DNA from: Candidatus Latescibacterota bacterium
GTDB taxonomy: Bacteria; Krumholzibacteriota; Krumholzibacteriia; WVZY01
Assembly: GCA_011772205.1 (NCBI GenBank)
Contig: WVZY01000026.1
Span: 1-64,000, forward strand
Reading direction: 5' to 3'
DNA: 64,000 nucleotides
The translations under genes and the position numbers were made by a program. Within the stretch, counting starts at the first letter, position 1; every line of letters begins with the position of its first letter. Below are positions 9,240-17,658 of this stretch, piece by piece. A model generated the notes under the pieces. It was not told the DNA's origin. It searched no databases and saw only the letters and a program-made list of their open reading frames with translations.

Positions 9240-9970
9240 AGCAACCATGCCTATCGGCCGGGTGTGGGATACGCTTTCAGCGAATACGCATCGGATGGAG
9301 GGATGTTGATGTTCGCCGATCCGGTGCTCCATTCGGGTCCTTGGTACATGAGGACGATCTATGAGACGGGCGATGCGGGGCGTTTTATTTCGCTGGCTTG
9401 GCTGCTAAATGGCCGCTTGGCTGGAACATTCTATCAGTACGATGCAGTATCGCTGGGGACCATCCTTTACATGGTTTTGTTAGAAGAATTCGAGGAGGAA
9501 ATAGTGCGAGTCGTTGCTGACTCTATCGGGACATCGCAAATGATGGTGTTTATGTAGATCTGACAATCATGCCGGATTGGAGCTGGCATATTTCTTTTCT
9601 AAACACCGTCGAGGACGCCCTTTATTATGCGTATGGGGATTCCTCAGTGCTAACCGGAGTGGAGAATCCAGATAAGCCGATCCCTCGACCCCTCGTGTAC
9701 AAACTTCACCAGAACTACCCGAATCCTTTCAATCCGCAGACTAAAATTATTTACTCCATACCGAAATCGGGTTTGGTGAAGCTCTCTATCTACGATGTAC
9801 AAGGGCTATTTGTTAGAACGCTCGTAAATGAAAATAAACCGGCGGGAGAATACTTCGTAAGCTGGGATGCCAAGAACGATCACGGTCCACGAGTAGCTTC
9901 AGGCGTGTATTTTGTACGACTCGTGTTCGACGGTCGTATACAGGCGAAAAAAATGGTGCTTCTCCAGTGA
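9240..9970 (+). pseudogene. Decayed or frameshifted secreted protein gene with C-terminal sorting domain
   Basis: The last 85 residues (NYPNPFNPQTK, GVYFVRLVF, AKKMVLLQ) form a clear FlgD-like sorting domain, but the frame carrying it begins only just after a stop codon. Upstream, a different frame reads into it: one frame ends ...EIVRVVAD and the other continues LYRDIANDGVYVDLT. Adding one C at about 9520 joins them into one protein. No start codon with a ribosome-binding site and no signal peptide is visible at the 5' side, so the gene is probably also truncated. The N-terminal part is not recognisable. A single sequencing error could explain the frameshift but not the missing 5' end. Confidence 0.6.
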
Positions 9971-9988
9971 GCGCCCAGCGAAGGGCGC
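9971..9988 (+). terminator. Hairpin directly after the sorting-domain gene
   Basis: GCGCCC and GGGCGC pair perfectly around the six-base loop AGCGAA, directly after the TGA at 9970. GTTGTTCT follows, a weak T-rich tract. It is a plausible intrinsic terminator. Confidence 0.5.
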
Positions 9989-10114
9989 GTTGTTCTAGTC
10001 GGCTTAAAGGTGCCGACGTGGGTGATTGCTTCTTGGGCAATGCCGACTTGCGATGCGTGGGCGGAGAGTTGGCATCTCAGGGTGCTGGTTCAAACCGCGC
10101 ACGCAAAGTCTATT

Positions 10115-11371
10115 TCAAAATCTGGGATTCACGATATTGCTGTACTTGGATCCGAATCGATACGAGAAGCTAATGGAATATGAATAATAATACTGTGTCG
10201 CTAATTGCTTGCGTCTGAGGAGCACTTCATCTTCAGATAATCCTCTTCTTGGTAGTTCGATTTGATCACGAATTCTTGAATAGCTGCCGCCCAGCGTTAA
10301 ATACAGGCCTTCAAAGAGTCGCAGATATACGGAATTATAGAACACGAGCCTGTTTCTTTCGAAGTCATGGAGATAGTGAGATCCCTCCAATGAAGCACTG
10401 AAAGAACCCCACGTTCGTTTCAAATCCATTGTTATTGATAAGCTCTCTAGGAATAAATCCTCTTCGGTCTCGTAGTAAATCGTTTCCTCGTCGTATTTGT
10501 TGTGTTTGTAACCGCCTTTATAGAGTATCCTGAGATTTCGGTATGTGGATTCGGAATAGGGAAATATATTGAACTCTACTGCCGGAGCGACATAGACTGA
10601 CCAGTCCGTATTGTAGTATATCGATTTCGATGCTAATAGATATCCTCCAATGGACCAATGATCATTGATGCTTCTCACTGTTAATCCATGAAACTCGCTA
10701 CTTCTCGAAATGCTGGTTATATTCAGATCGTCAGTATCAAATCGTTCTTCGCTATAATCCGTCCATAATCCGAAGTCAAGTTTCCAAGCCTCAGTGACGC
10801 GATCAGCGGTAATCGAGCCATTGAAATAAATGCTCTTTATCGACTCCTGTCCGGACATACCTTTGCCAATTGAAATGCTGAATACCCAGCTATCCCATCT
10901 ATCGGCTACGGCGGCTGGTTCGGCTTTGCGCAAATAGTTGATATCGATGCCTTGCGCTTGTGGGGTTCTCGATACGTATCGAATCAATTCGAGTTTCATG
11001 ATCCGTACGATCTCGGAACGAACGAAATCTGTTGTGTCGATATCTCTCGTCGTGCACGAGAGCGTATCATTGACACCGATAAATTCCTTTTGCCCGGTGA
11101 AAGTCACGGTACGTTCCGTTGCCCTAGATCCGGTTCTCTGAGAGGTATATAGGATGTGCACTTGCGCTTGCTTTCTGCCCCGAACGTAATTAATAAACGG
11201 AATATGCTCTTTGACATATTGCTGATGTGGGACGTTATCGAGGAACACTTTAAGTGCGTATTTCTGGGGAGGCACATATGTCTCAGTTGTTGCGAGTAAA
11301 GGAGAGTTGAAGCTTGCTGCGCAAGTCATAGCAATAATGACGAGCGCGCTATGAATAGCCAGGATTCTCAT
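10115..11371 (-). CDS. Probable outer-membrane beta-barrel protein
   Basis: This 418-residue protein begins with a signal peptide (about residues 1-27). From about residue 165 on it alternates polar and aromatic/hydrophobic residues in short stretches separated by charged turns, as in transmembrane beta-strands (for example WVFSISIGKG, YYYSYSISFSYRFG). The chain ends in phenylalanine, a common beta-barrel assembly signal. The N-terminal 130 residues look like a periplasmic globular domain. I do not recognise a named family, and related FCB proteins are usually called hypothetical. The ATG at 11371 has no strong ribosome-binding site. It stands alone. Confidence 0.65.
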   Translation of the reverse strand: MRILAIHSALVIIAMTCAASFNSPLLATTETYVPPQKYALKVFLDNVPHQQYVKEHIPFINYVRGRKQAQVHILYTSQRTGSRATERTVTFTGQKEFIGVNDTLSCTTRDIDTTDFVRSEIVRIMKLELIRYVSRTPQAQGIDINYLRKAEPAAVADRWDSWVFSISIGKGMSGQESIKSIYFNGSITADRVTEAWKLDFGLWTDYSEERFDTDDLNITSISRSSEFHGLTVRSINDHWSIGGYLLASKSIYYNTDWSVYVAPAVEFNIFPYSESTYRNLRILYKGGYKHNKYDEETIYYETEEDLFLESLSITMDLKRTWGSFSASLEGSHYLHDFERNRLVFYNSVYLRLFEGLYLTLGGSYSRIRDQIELPRRGLSEDEVLLRRKQLATQYYYSYSISFSYRFGSKYSNIVNPRF

Positions 11372-11754
11372 TATCTTCCAAACAGAACATCGATTAAAGC
11401 AGGCTGGGATGACAAGGTGAGCAAGAATAGTAAGAGTGATGACAGCCGCTTTTTTTCGATAAGTGCATCGGGATCAAAGGACTTTGTTTTTCATAATAAA
11501 TTTATTGAATGCGATAAATGATTTTCAATTGCTAAATCGCAATCGATAGGATTTTCCGACATGAGCCAATGCACAGCGGCGCCGCCGGGCATGCAGCCTC
11601 TCAACCTTGGCACTGAAAGTACCATCTGCCAAGGCGACCGCCTGTAATGCCCGGAGAGCCTCGAAGATGAGTCCCGGTATTGCTGAGACTTTCGGTTTAT
11701 TTTCGGGTTTCTCAATGGACCTGGCGAAGCCAAATAACAAAAGGAATGATGATC
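11372..11754. other. Intergenic boundary of the mobile-element region
   Basis: This 380-base stretch separates the beta-barrel gene from the phage-like small genes. A 71-codon minus-strand frame at 11525-11740 reads fairly protein-like but has a TTG start and no ribosome-binding site, so I leave it uncalled. No tRNA and no direct repeat matching the far side of the integrase was found by eye. Confidence 0.35.
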
Positions 11755-11988
11755 ATGAGCGAAGAGAGAGTTATCGGGATGGTTCAAAAGAACGAGCTGA
11801 TGCAAGTGAGAGTCACAAAAAAATCCTACTCTGGCCGGGACTACATTCATGTAAGGCAATTTGTCCGGCGAAAAGATGAAAGCGAATACAAGCCAACGGC
11901 AAAGGGCATTGCGATTGAGATACGCCAAGCTCCTGAGATATGCGCGGTTTTTGAAAAGCTGGCGGAAGAGCTGGAACGAAATAAGTAG
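11755..11988 (+). CDS. PC4/p15-like single-stranded DNA-binding protein
   Basis: The 77-residue protein matches the bacterial PC4-like (transcriptional coactivator p15) fold in its central pattern: KKSYSGRDYIHVRQFV ... YKPTAKGIAIEI, the curved beta-sheet plus helix that dimerises and binds single-stranded DNA. Bacterial and phage members act in replication, recombination or transcription. The ATG at 11755 is preferred; AAAAGGA lies about nine bases upstream, and two earlier ATGs overlap that site. It is the first of a set of closely packed plus-strand small genes with phage character. The fold assignment is from pattern recognition only. Confidence 0.72.
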   Translation: MSEERVIGMVQKNELMQVRVTKKSYSGRDYIHVRQFVRRKDESEYKPTAKGIAIEIRQAPEICAVFEKLAEELERNK

Positions 11989-12017
11989 ACAACAAACCAT
12001 AAGACAAGGGGATATAA

Positions 12018-12548
12018 ATGGTTCCCATGAATAAATTTTCAGGACGACAGCTAAAGCTTATCGAGCTTTTAGCTAATCTAGATGATACACGGAGCAAAGA
12101 CCAAAAAAGCGTTGCTGCGGGGTTTGCTCCCAAACAGGTTTACCGCCTGCAACGCGATCCGCACTTTGCAGCTGCGGTTTATCAGCGAATGAAATCACAC
12201 CTAAGGGAAAACCTGGGTCGCATATATAAAAGCTTGCTGGAACGTGCCGCTAATGGAGGCATGAAAGCTTGCGAATTGTTACTGAGGGCAAGCGGCGAAA
12301 TTGCTCCCGGGGTCAACGCGCAAACAAATGTTATGCAGCACGCATACCAGGAGAACCCGGAGGCTTTCCGAACCGCTTTCAGGGAAGCACAGCGACAGCG
12401 AGAACAGCGAACACTTGAAGCACGGCAGCGGGTAAGACTGGAGGACGACGGGCGGGAGGCGCAATGCAAATTGGACGAAATTGTGTGCTGGAGGACGAGT
12501 ATAACATTTCAGATTACTAATCTGGCAGGTGAGCAATGGGCATTTTGA
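12018..12548 (+). CDS. Terminase small subunit-like helix-turn-helix protein (phBC6A51 type)
   Basis: The 176-residue product opens with a helix-turn-helix resembling small terminase subunits: FSGRQLKLIELLANLDDTRS, then an HTH-like AAGFAPKQVYRLQRDP, and a second helical part (IYKSLLERAANGGMKACELLL) typical of phBC6A51-like proteins. Small terminases recognise viral DNA for packaging; no large terminase or capsid gene is nearby. AAGGGGAT precedes the ATG at 12018. The last 40 residues do not look conserved and may be read in a shifted frame. It overlaps the next gene by 13 bases, indicating co-transcription. Confidence 0.6.
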   Translation: MVPMNKFSGRQLKLIELLANLDDTRSKDQKSVAAGFAPKQVYRLQRDPHFAAAVYQRMKSHLRENLGRIYKSLLERAANGGMKACELLLRASGEIAPGVNAQTNVMQHAYQENPEAFRTAFREAQRQREQRTLEARQRVRLEDDGREAQCKLDEIVCWRTSITFQITNLAGEQWAF

Positions 12549-12793
12549 AAGGGCGGAAAATAGTAAAACCAAAAATCCCGAGCGCAATTCGGATTCCCAA
12601 AGTACCACCTGACCCGGGAGTGGTCGAGGGCGAGACTTATACGGAGTTTCGAAAACGACTGAGCTGGTTTAAGCACTGGCTTCGCCGGAAAAAGGCGGGC
12701 CTGGCAACGTCAAAACACCCATCTGATCCGAGAGTAATAAAGCGATATGAGGAACTCGAAGCACTCCAGCGTAAGGGCTACCCGGTCGATTAG
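12536..12793 (+). CDS. Small basic hypothetical protein of the phage-like cluster
   Basis: This 85-residue, lysine- and arginine-rich protein has an AGGTGAG ribosome-binding site in front of the ATG at 12536 and overlaps the end of the terminase-like gene. It has no signal peptide and no recognisable domain. The proline-rich start (IPSAIRIPKVPPDPG) followed by a charged helical part suggests a nucleic-acid or protein adaptor, which is only a guess. Its packed position within the cluster is the best evidence that it is real. Confidence 0.55.
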   Translation: MGILKGRKIVKPKIPSAIRIPKVPPDPGVVEGETYTEFRKRLSWFKHWLRRKKAGLATSKHPSDPRVIKRYEELEALQRKGYPVD

Positions 12794-12810
12794 CAATGGA
12801 GGTTTTTAAC

Positions 12811-13089
12811 ATGACCATTAAGAGCAAGAAAACGGCAACGCAGGCACTCAATCAGCAAATCCTCGACGAGCTTCGGGCCAAGGGCGGACTGCCCGACGCA
12901 GTAGACCTGTACCATGACCGCGAACAACGGTTGAAACTAGAAAAAGAATTACACGAACGGAAATGGACACTCGAAGAAGTGGAGCAAATCCTTCAGGAAA
13001 CGAAAGACGATCCAAAAGCGCAAGCCGTTTGGCGCGAAGTGTTCCAGGAATCCAACGCCAGGGGTGATTTAAATATGTTCATCAAATGA
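12811..13089 (+). CDS. Small charged hypothetical protein of the phage-like cluster
   Basis: The 92-residue product is started at 12811, where GGAGG lies nine bases upstream; the earlier ATG at 12796 sits on that site. The sequence is acidic/basic and mostly helical (KLEKELHERKWTLEEVEQILQET). I do not recognise a family. Its stop overlaps the start of the next gene as ATGA, so the two are translationally coupled. Confidence 0.6.
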   Translation: MTIKSKKTATQALNQQILDELRAKGGLPDAVDLYHDREQRLKLEKELHERKWTLEEVEQILQETKDDPKAQAVWREVFQESNARGDLNMFIK

Positions 13090-13652
13090 CACTACCCGAG
13101 TTTAAGGCATACCTTGAAGCAAAAGGCGTCAAGGGTCCGATATTCGATCATGTTTTTGCAAGGGAGGCCTTGAACGTGGATCACTACAGCGAGGTTGGGC
13201 GGAAAGAGTATGAAGCACTCCGACCAATAATCGAAAAAGCATACAGGCAAGGACGTGTTCGGTCAGCTTCCCTGTACGAAGGTATTGGCCCGGCTGAGGC
13301 ACACTTTCCGGGCGAAACAGATCGGTAACGAGCGGCACGCATCCAAAAAACCAACGAACAGATAGACCAATATCTAAAAGCGCAAGAGATTATCGAGGAA
13401 ATCAAGAGCGCACTGGATGAATTGGAAAAGAAGATCCCAAGCAAGCAAGAGCTTGACATCGACTTAGGCGATATTTCTTTTATGCTCAGCCGGAAGAAAA
13501 AAGAGATTGATTCTCTGGATTCTCCGGACTTCCCGGTGAATCAGCTTGAAGGATATAGCTACATTGCCGAGCAAGAAGCGGAAGCACGACGGTTGCACGA
13601 AAAGCACAGAGTAGATACCCGACCGTTCTACGTGCAGATGTTTGATAAGTAA
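13086..13652 (+). pseudogene. Coiled-coil phage-like gene interrupted by an in-frame TAA
   Basis: The gene begins with ATG overlapping the upstream stop and codes 80 residues to a TAA at 13326-13328. The same frame then stays open for another 107 codons to 13652 with clear coding character: a coiled coil (QIDQYLKAQEIIEEIKSAL) and a tail containing YIAEQEAEARRLHEKH. One base change (CAA or GAA to TAA) would explain the stop. The ORF track shows the two halves separately (13086..13328 and 13422..13652). The 3' 100 bases are duplicated at 14342-14438. Product unknown; a structural or scaffolding role is possible but unproven. Confidence 0.62.
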
Positions 13653-13687
13653 AAGCGGCTGTTGATACCCGGTGAGTGATCTTCCCG

Positions 13688-14245
13688 CTACCGATACAGC
13701 AACTTGACACGGCCCCAGCTTGTTTCCTCCACCGGTACGTCGCAATAACAGGTCGCGTCCGGATTGATGACCGCATCGCCGCCTCTCGCCCTGAGCGTGC
13801 TCGGCGGAGTGCCGCAATCTCTGACCCAGATTCCCGGAACGTCATAATATGTGGTATCTGCAACGACCTGGATGTAGCTGCACGGAGGCGTCGTTCCTAG
13901 TGCGCAGAATTGGATCGCAAGGATCATATGCGGAGAAACAACGCAACTCCCATAAGCAATCGCAATGCCCGCATCGGAACTCCCGATACTTAAGTAAGGG
14001 GGAGTTACCGTCTCACACATATACATCATTGTGACGCCCCACGAAAGCCAATCGACCCTGAAGCAAGAGCCGGTTGCACCGGGTGACGACAGGTGGAGCA
14101 CGTACACGGTTACCGTTCCGGGTTCATCATAGACATCGCACGTGGTTCCCCCCGGATCGGCAAACAACCCAATGCTACCTGGCTGTGCAGTCACGACGCT
14201 TCCAATGAGAATTGAGAAAACAGCTAATAGCAGTACCCTTTTCAT
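13688..14245 (-). CDS. Secreted hypothetical protein
   Basis: The 185-residue protein starts at 14245 behind a clean GGAGG, not at the upstream GTG-type start of the ORF track, and opens with a signal peptide (MKRVLLLAVFSILIGSVVTAQ). The mature part has several cysteines and a beta-rich look (GTVTVYVLH, FRVDWLSWG), ending in EETSWGRVKLLYR. I recall this type of short exported protein and C-terminal tail from FCB candidate phyla, but cannot name a family. It lies on the opposite strand to the phage-like genes, between the interrupted coiled-coil gene and a partial copy of that gene's 3' end, so it may be inserted cargo. Confidence 0.65.
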   Translation of the reverse strand: MKRVLLLAVFSILIGSVVTAQPGSIGLFADPGGTTCDVYDEPGTVTVYVLHLSSPGATGSCFRVDWLSWGVTMMYMCETVTPPYLSIGSSDAGIAIAYGSCVVSPHMILAIQFCALGTTPPCSYIQVVADTTYYDVPGIWVRDCGTPPSTLRARGGDAVINPDATCYCDVPVEETSWGRVKLLYR

Positions 14246-14341
14246 AACGACCTCCCCATACTGCAAGTAGTTAAAGCGATAGTAAACGGTATTGTATCAC
14301 AATTCACTTTGCCCGTCAAGGACATACTTGACAATAATGCT

Positions 14342-14438
14342 TACGACTATATTGTCGAACAGGAAGCGGAAGCACGACGGTTGCACGAAGAAACCAGAAC
14401 GGATACCCGACCCTATTGGATTCAGATGATGAAACCGT
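14342..14438 (+). pseudogene. Duplicated 3' fragment of the interrupted coiled-coil gene
   Basis: Read from about 14342 this stretch gives YDYIVEQEAEARRLHEETRT followed by DTRPYWIQMM and a stop. The 3' end of the gene at 13086-13652 reads YSYIAEQEAEARRLHEKHRV and DTRPFYVQMF. DNA identity is strongest over the string around GAAGCGGAAGCACGACGG. There is no start codon or 5' part. It marks a duplication or recombination event flanking the exported-protein gene. Confidence 0.65.
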
Positions 14439-14552
14439 GACCCCTCCTGGTAGGGCTTGCTGTACCCCTGCCGTGTTCGCTCCCCGGCACAGTGAGGCCA
14501 ACTGCCTGGTTCTTTGGCTGAGAGCGTTTTTCGGATTGGAGTAAAGATGGTT

Positions 14553-15095
14553 TTACAGACGCCAAGGATCTCGTCCGACGCGTTCAACAACTTCGCCGGT
14601 TTGACAGTCCCTATAGATGAGGACGATGATATTACCGGCCTCTCCGGCTCCAGTTATCGTGTACCCTCTTGCAACCCCATCATTAATGCACAGCCGATAA
14701 GCCGTATCACCAGGGTTGGCAGCAACGCCGTCCACCGGTTCGGTGTGATACCTGCTAAATGGATTTTCGAGCCGATGGCCGCCTGGGAGCAAGTCAATAA
14801 GGGTATTACCATCAAGGTTCCTGTCGCAATCAACGTTACTTGGATAAATACCGTTATTCCGAGCAGCGAATTCCTCCGCTGCCGCCTGAACAAGTTTGCA
14901 ATTGAACCAGACCTTCCAGAATTTTTTGTAGGCATATTTCCAAACGGCATCATCGGGCAATTCGGGGAATTGAGCAAGCGAGATAACCGGGCTGATGTCT
15001 TTCTCAAAATCTGCCGCAACCGGGCTGTGGTCTTGGCTGCATCCGTAAATGAACAGCAAAAATGTGAGCGTTAGAGCTATGAACTGTCTTCTCAT
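14553..15095 (-). CDS. Lipoprotein with pilin/pseudopilin-like domain
   Basis: The 180-residue product starts at 15095 behind GGGGAGGTGG and carries a lipoprotein signal (FLLFIYGCS), so it is probably attached to a membrane through its first cysteine. The mature part has a pattern I associate with type IV pilin or GspG-like globular domains: CKLVQAAAEEFAARNNGIYP, a conserved LLPGGHRLENPFS, then a beta-rich YTITGAGEAGNIIVL. Such proteins without the hydrophobic pilin helix occur in several uncultured phyla; the role is unknown. It is a second exported cargo gene in the mobile region. Confidence 0.62.
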   Translation of the reverse strand: MRRQFIALTLTFLLFIYGCSQDHSPVAADFEKDISPVISLAQFPELPDDAVWKYAYKKFWKVWFNCKLVQAAAEEFAARNNGIYPSNVDCDRNLDGNTLIDLLPGGHRLENPFSRYHTEPVDGVAANPGDTAYRLCINDGVARGYTITGAGEAGNIIVLIYRDCQTGEVVERVGRDPWRL

Positions 15096-15323
15096 GTTGT
15101 CCACCTCCCCTAAACCAAAACGGGCCACTGTACCTGTTGGGGAGGCTGAGCAATTAGCGGGCCAGTTAGTAGGAGCTATGGTAACTCATAGATTAACGTT
15201 GCTGATGGGGGCTTGTTGTCTCTTGGGATTCCGTTCGGGCGGGCGGGAGTTAGCAACCCGAAGGGCCAGAAACATTGTGAGCTGGACCCATTGCAGGAAT
15301 AGAGGTGTAGCAGCTTAATTCTT

Positions 15324-16084
15324 TTAATTGTTGGATTCAGGCTTTTCCACGAAATAAGGGACAATCACATGATCCATAGGAGGACCATCTTCAATCTCTA
15401 CTTCATCAGCCGGGAATTTTCCATCTTCCCCAAGGTGTTCTACTATAATAAGAATCATGCAGTGGTTAATGAATGTATTGAAATCACGAGACACGTCTAC
15501 CAACTCTTTATACAGTTGTTGGTGTACCTTATATGGGTCTTTTGATTCCGTCAACTCACTTATGGCGTTTATCATTGACATTCCCGAAATCTCTGTTGCG
15601 ATGTTATAAAGACTACTACCCCAAACCTCAGACAGATAAAGATAATAATCGTTCTTGGGATCAATAAGCTTCATATACTCTTTAATATCTTCCGTGTCAT
15701 AATGAAATGCGAATTTATTGCGAACTCTTTCAATCATGCTTTCGTTCTTATCGAAATACTCCTTCAACGAGTCCAAGGGTTTGTTTGCTTCATGGTGGAG
15801 GATCAGCGCGTATTTCTTCGACATCTGTGTTCCAAAGAACGAGGCTCTAATAACATTCCAACTCTAAAAAGAACTCCACAATGAAGATATATAATCAAGG
15901 ACCCCGTTGCTGTATAACTTTTTTGAATTATTTCGTTCGATGACTTCTTATGCGTATAATATAGCAACTTGTGAAGAATAGAAATGTGGTTACCCAGATT
16001 TGCTAGCTGTACAAAAAGTACCCTGTCGTTCTCTGGGATTGACTGAAGCTTTTGCCCGGTTATTGAATAAGAGATTAGTTTCAT
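15324..16084 (-). pseudogene. Conserved hypothetical gene split by a one-base deletion
   Basis: Two overlapping frames (the ORF-track entries 15803..16084 and 15324..15824) join into one protein of about 253 residues if one G is added near 15844, giving ...GMLLEASFFGTQMSKKYALI. The total length of 761 bases is one short of a multiple of three, as expected. The second half has the string NKFAFHYD, shared with a family of uncharacterised, probably helical proteins. I cannot give a function; a HEPN-like fold is only a thought. It lies just upstream of, and divergent from, the integrase, a usual place for accessory genes. Confidence 0.6.
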
Positions 16085-16374
16085 GGTTTTGAAGACACCC
16101 CCTTAATGCCTAATGGCAGGTTCTACATGAATGGCAGATGCTCATATTCAAGGTTTTCGGCAGAATCCTGCAAGAACAAGATACGCACCAAGAGGCGTGA
16201 CGAGGCATCGCTTTTGCTGTATAAAATAAATGTAATGCCGAAAAAACCACGAGTATTCTTTTATCCGACAAAAGGCCGCCCGTTTCGGCGGATGGTTGTG
16301 GCCTGTTGGGAGAATAGGCTTCGCTCGTGGCGCCTTCGGCCCCCTGATGGGCCACTGTCTTTTGGAGGTTTATC

Positions 16375-17481
16375 ATGAGACCGCGAAAGCGGACATATAA
16401 GAAAGTTGAGCGCGGCATTTTCTACTACCTGACAGCGGATAGAAAGCGCAAGTATGGGATTGATTACACGGTCAACGGTGGCGTGAAATCGTTGGGGATA
16501 CGGTCGAGCTGGCCAGGCAAGCTCCAGCGATTAAAAAAGCGGAAATCGCTCAAGGCCGATATAAGATCAGGCCCAAGAGGAAGGCCATCAAATTTGAGAA
16601 GCTTGCTGCGGGGTATCTGGCAAAAATCCAACGTCACAAGTCCTACTGGCGTTCAGAGGGCATCATTAAACGGGCAGAGAAGCATTTTTTTAGGCAGAGC
16701 GATTGATACAATCTCAACGAAGGATATGGATGCTTACTTTATAAAAATGAGCAGCATGAAAATAATTCGCGGCAAGGAGCCTACAAACGCAACGCTTGCC
16801 CGTCACCAGGCTGTACTTCGCGGTTTATTTTCGCTAGCCGTCAAGTATGACTATATCGACAGCAATCCGCTTTCGGGAACGCAAACTTATAGGATTGATG
16901 AAAAGCCATTTCGTCCTTTGACCAAAGCAGAAGAGGGTCGTTTGCTGGCGGCATCTGAACTTCCACTACGGCGAATAATTACGGTTGCCTTGTATTGTGG
17001 GTTGCGCAAGTCAGAATTGTTAGATTTGACCTGGGAAAATATTGATTTTGAGGAAAACGTGATTAATATAGTGCAGCCGAAAACTGGTAAAACCAAGATT
17101 GTCCCGATGAATGAGCTAGTAGTTAGAACATTGCAGGAGTTTCCAGACAATCGTCAAGGCTATATATTCGATTGGGCACGCGGGGACAACAAGAAATTCG
17201 ACCGAATATTCCATAGAGCGGTGAAGCGAGCCCGCATCCCTAAGATAACATTTCACTCCCTGCGCCATAATTTTTGCAGTCGTCTGGCACGATTGGGGGT
17301 TGACGTAAAAACCATCCAGAGCTTAGCAGGTCATAATGATGTCCGTACGACATTGAAATATATTCATTCATCCCCTGAAGTGAAACGGAGCGCCGTGAAT
17401 GCGCTCCTCACGGGCAAACTCCACGGCGATTCTACGGCGATTGACCCCAGTCTGTCTGACAATTCTGTTGAATCTAAATGA
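16375..17481 (+). CDS. Tyrosine recombinase/phage integrase with two compensating frameshifts
   Basis: The C-terminal half has all catalytic features: Arg in CGLRKSEL, Lys in PKTGKTK, HSLRHNF, GHNDVRTT and Tyr in TLKYIHS. GGAGG precedes the ATG. The open frame is 368 codons, but about residues 42-105 make no sense in it. The next frame over that stretch reads like a normal integrase core-binding domain (KKAEIAQGRYKI ... YLAKIQRHKSYWRSEG). The switch points are a G run at 16494-16497 (one G short) and a T run at 16685-16691 (one T too many). Either the enzyme is inactive with a scrambled DNA-binding domain, or these are homopolymer errors. It likely moved the 11.7-17.5 kb region. Confidence 0.85.
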   Translation: MRPRKRTYKKVERGIFYYLTADRKRKYGIDYTVNGGVKSLGIRSSWPGKLQRLKKRKSLKADIRSGPRGRPSNLRSLLRGIWQKSNVTSPTGVQRASLNGQRSIFLGRAIDTISTKDMDAYFIKMSSMKIIRGKEPTNATLARHQAVLRGLFSLAVKYDYIDSNPLSGTQTYRIDEKPFRPLTKAEEGRLLAASELPLRRIITVALYCGLRKSELLDLTWENIDFEENVINIVQPKTGKTKIVPMNELVVRTLQEFPDNRQGYIFDWARGDNKKFDRIFHRAVKRARIPKITFHSLRHNFCSRLARLGVDVKTIQSLAGHNDVRTTLKYIHSSPEVKRSAVNALLTGKLHGDSTAIDPSLSDNSVESK

Positions 17482-17658
17482 GTTAACCCTCCCCATTCTG
17501 GCACCGCCTATGCTATACATGTCCCCGACAGCATGATAGGTATCCGTGCGGCTGTTGAGGCAGCCACACAATATTATATAGCATAAGGAGTTAGCGAAGA
17601 TCGCTAGTCTTCCAATTGGCTTCGCAGCAACAGATCCAGCAACACGGGGAGGCTCATC

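Noticed and set aside
11525-11740. 71-codon minus-strand frame in the element boundary
   Set aside because: It reads rather protein-like, but it starts with TTG and has no ribosome-binding site, so I could not support it.
13326-13328. Stop codon reassignment of TAA in a phage-like gene
   Set aside because: Every other gene here ends normally with TAA, TAG or TGA, so a single nonsense mutation is simpler.
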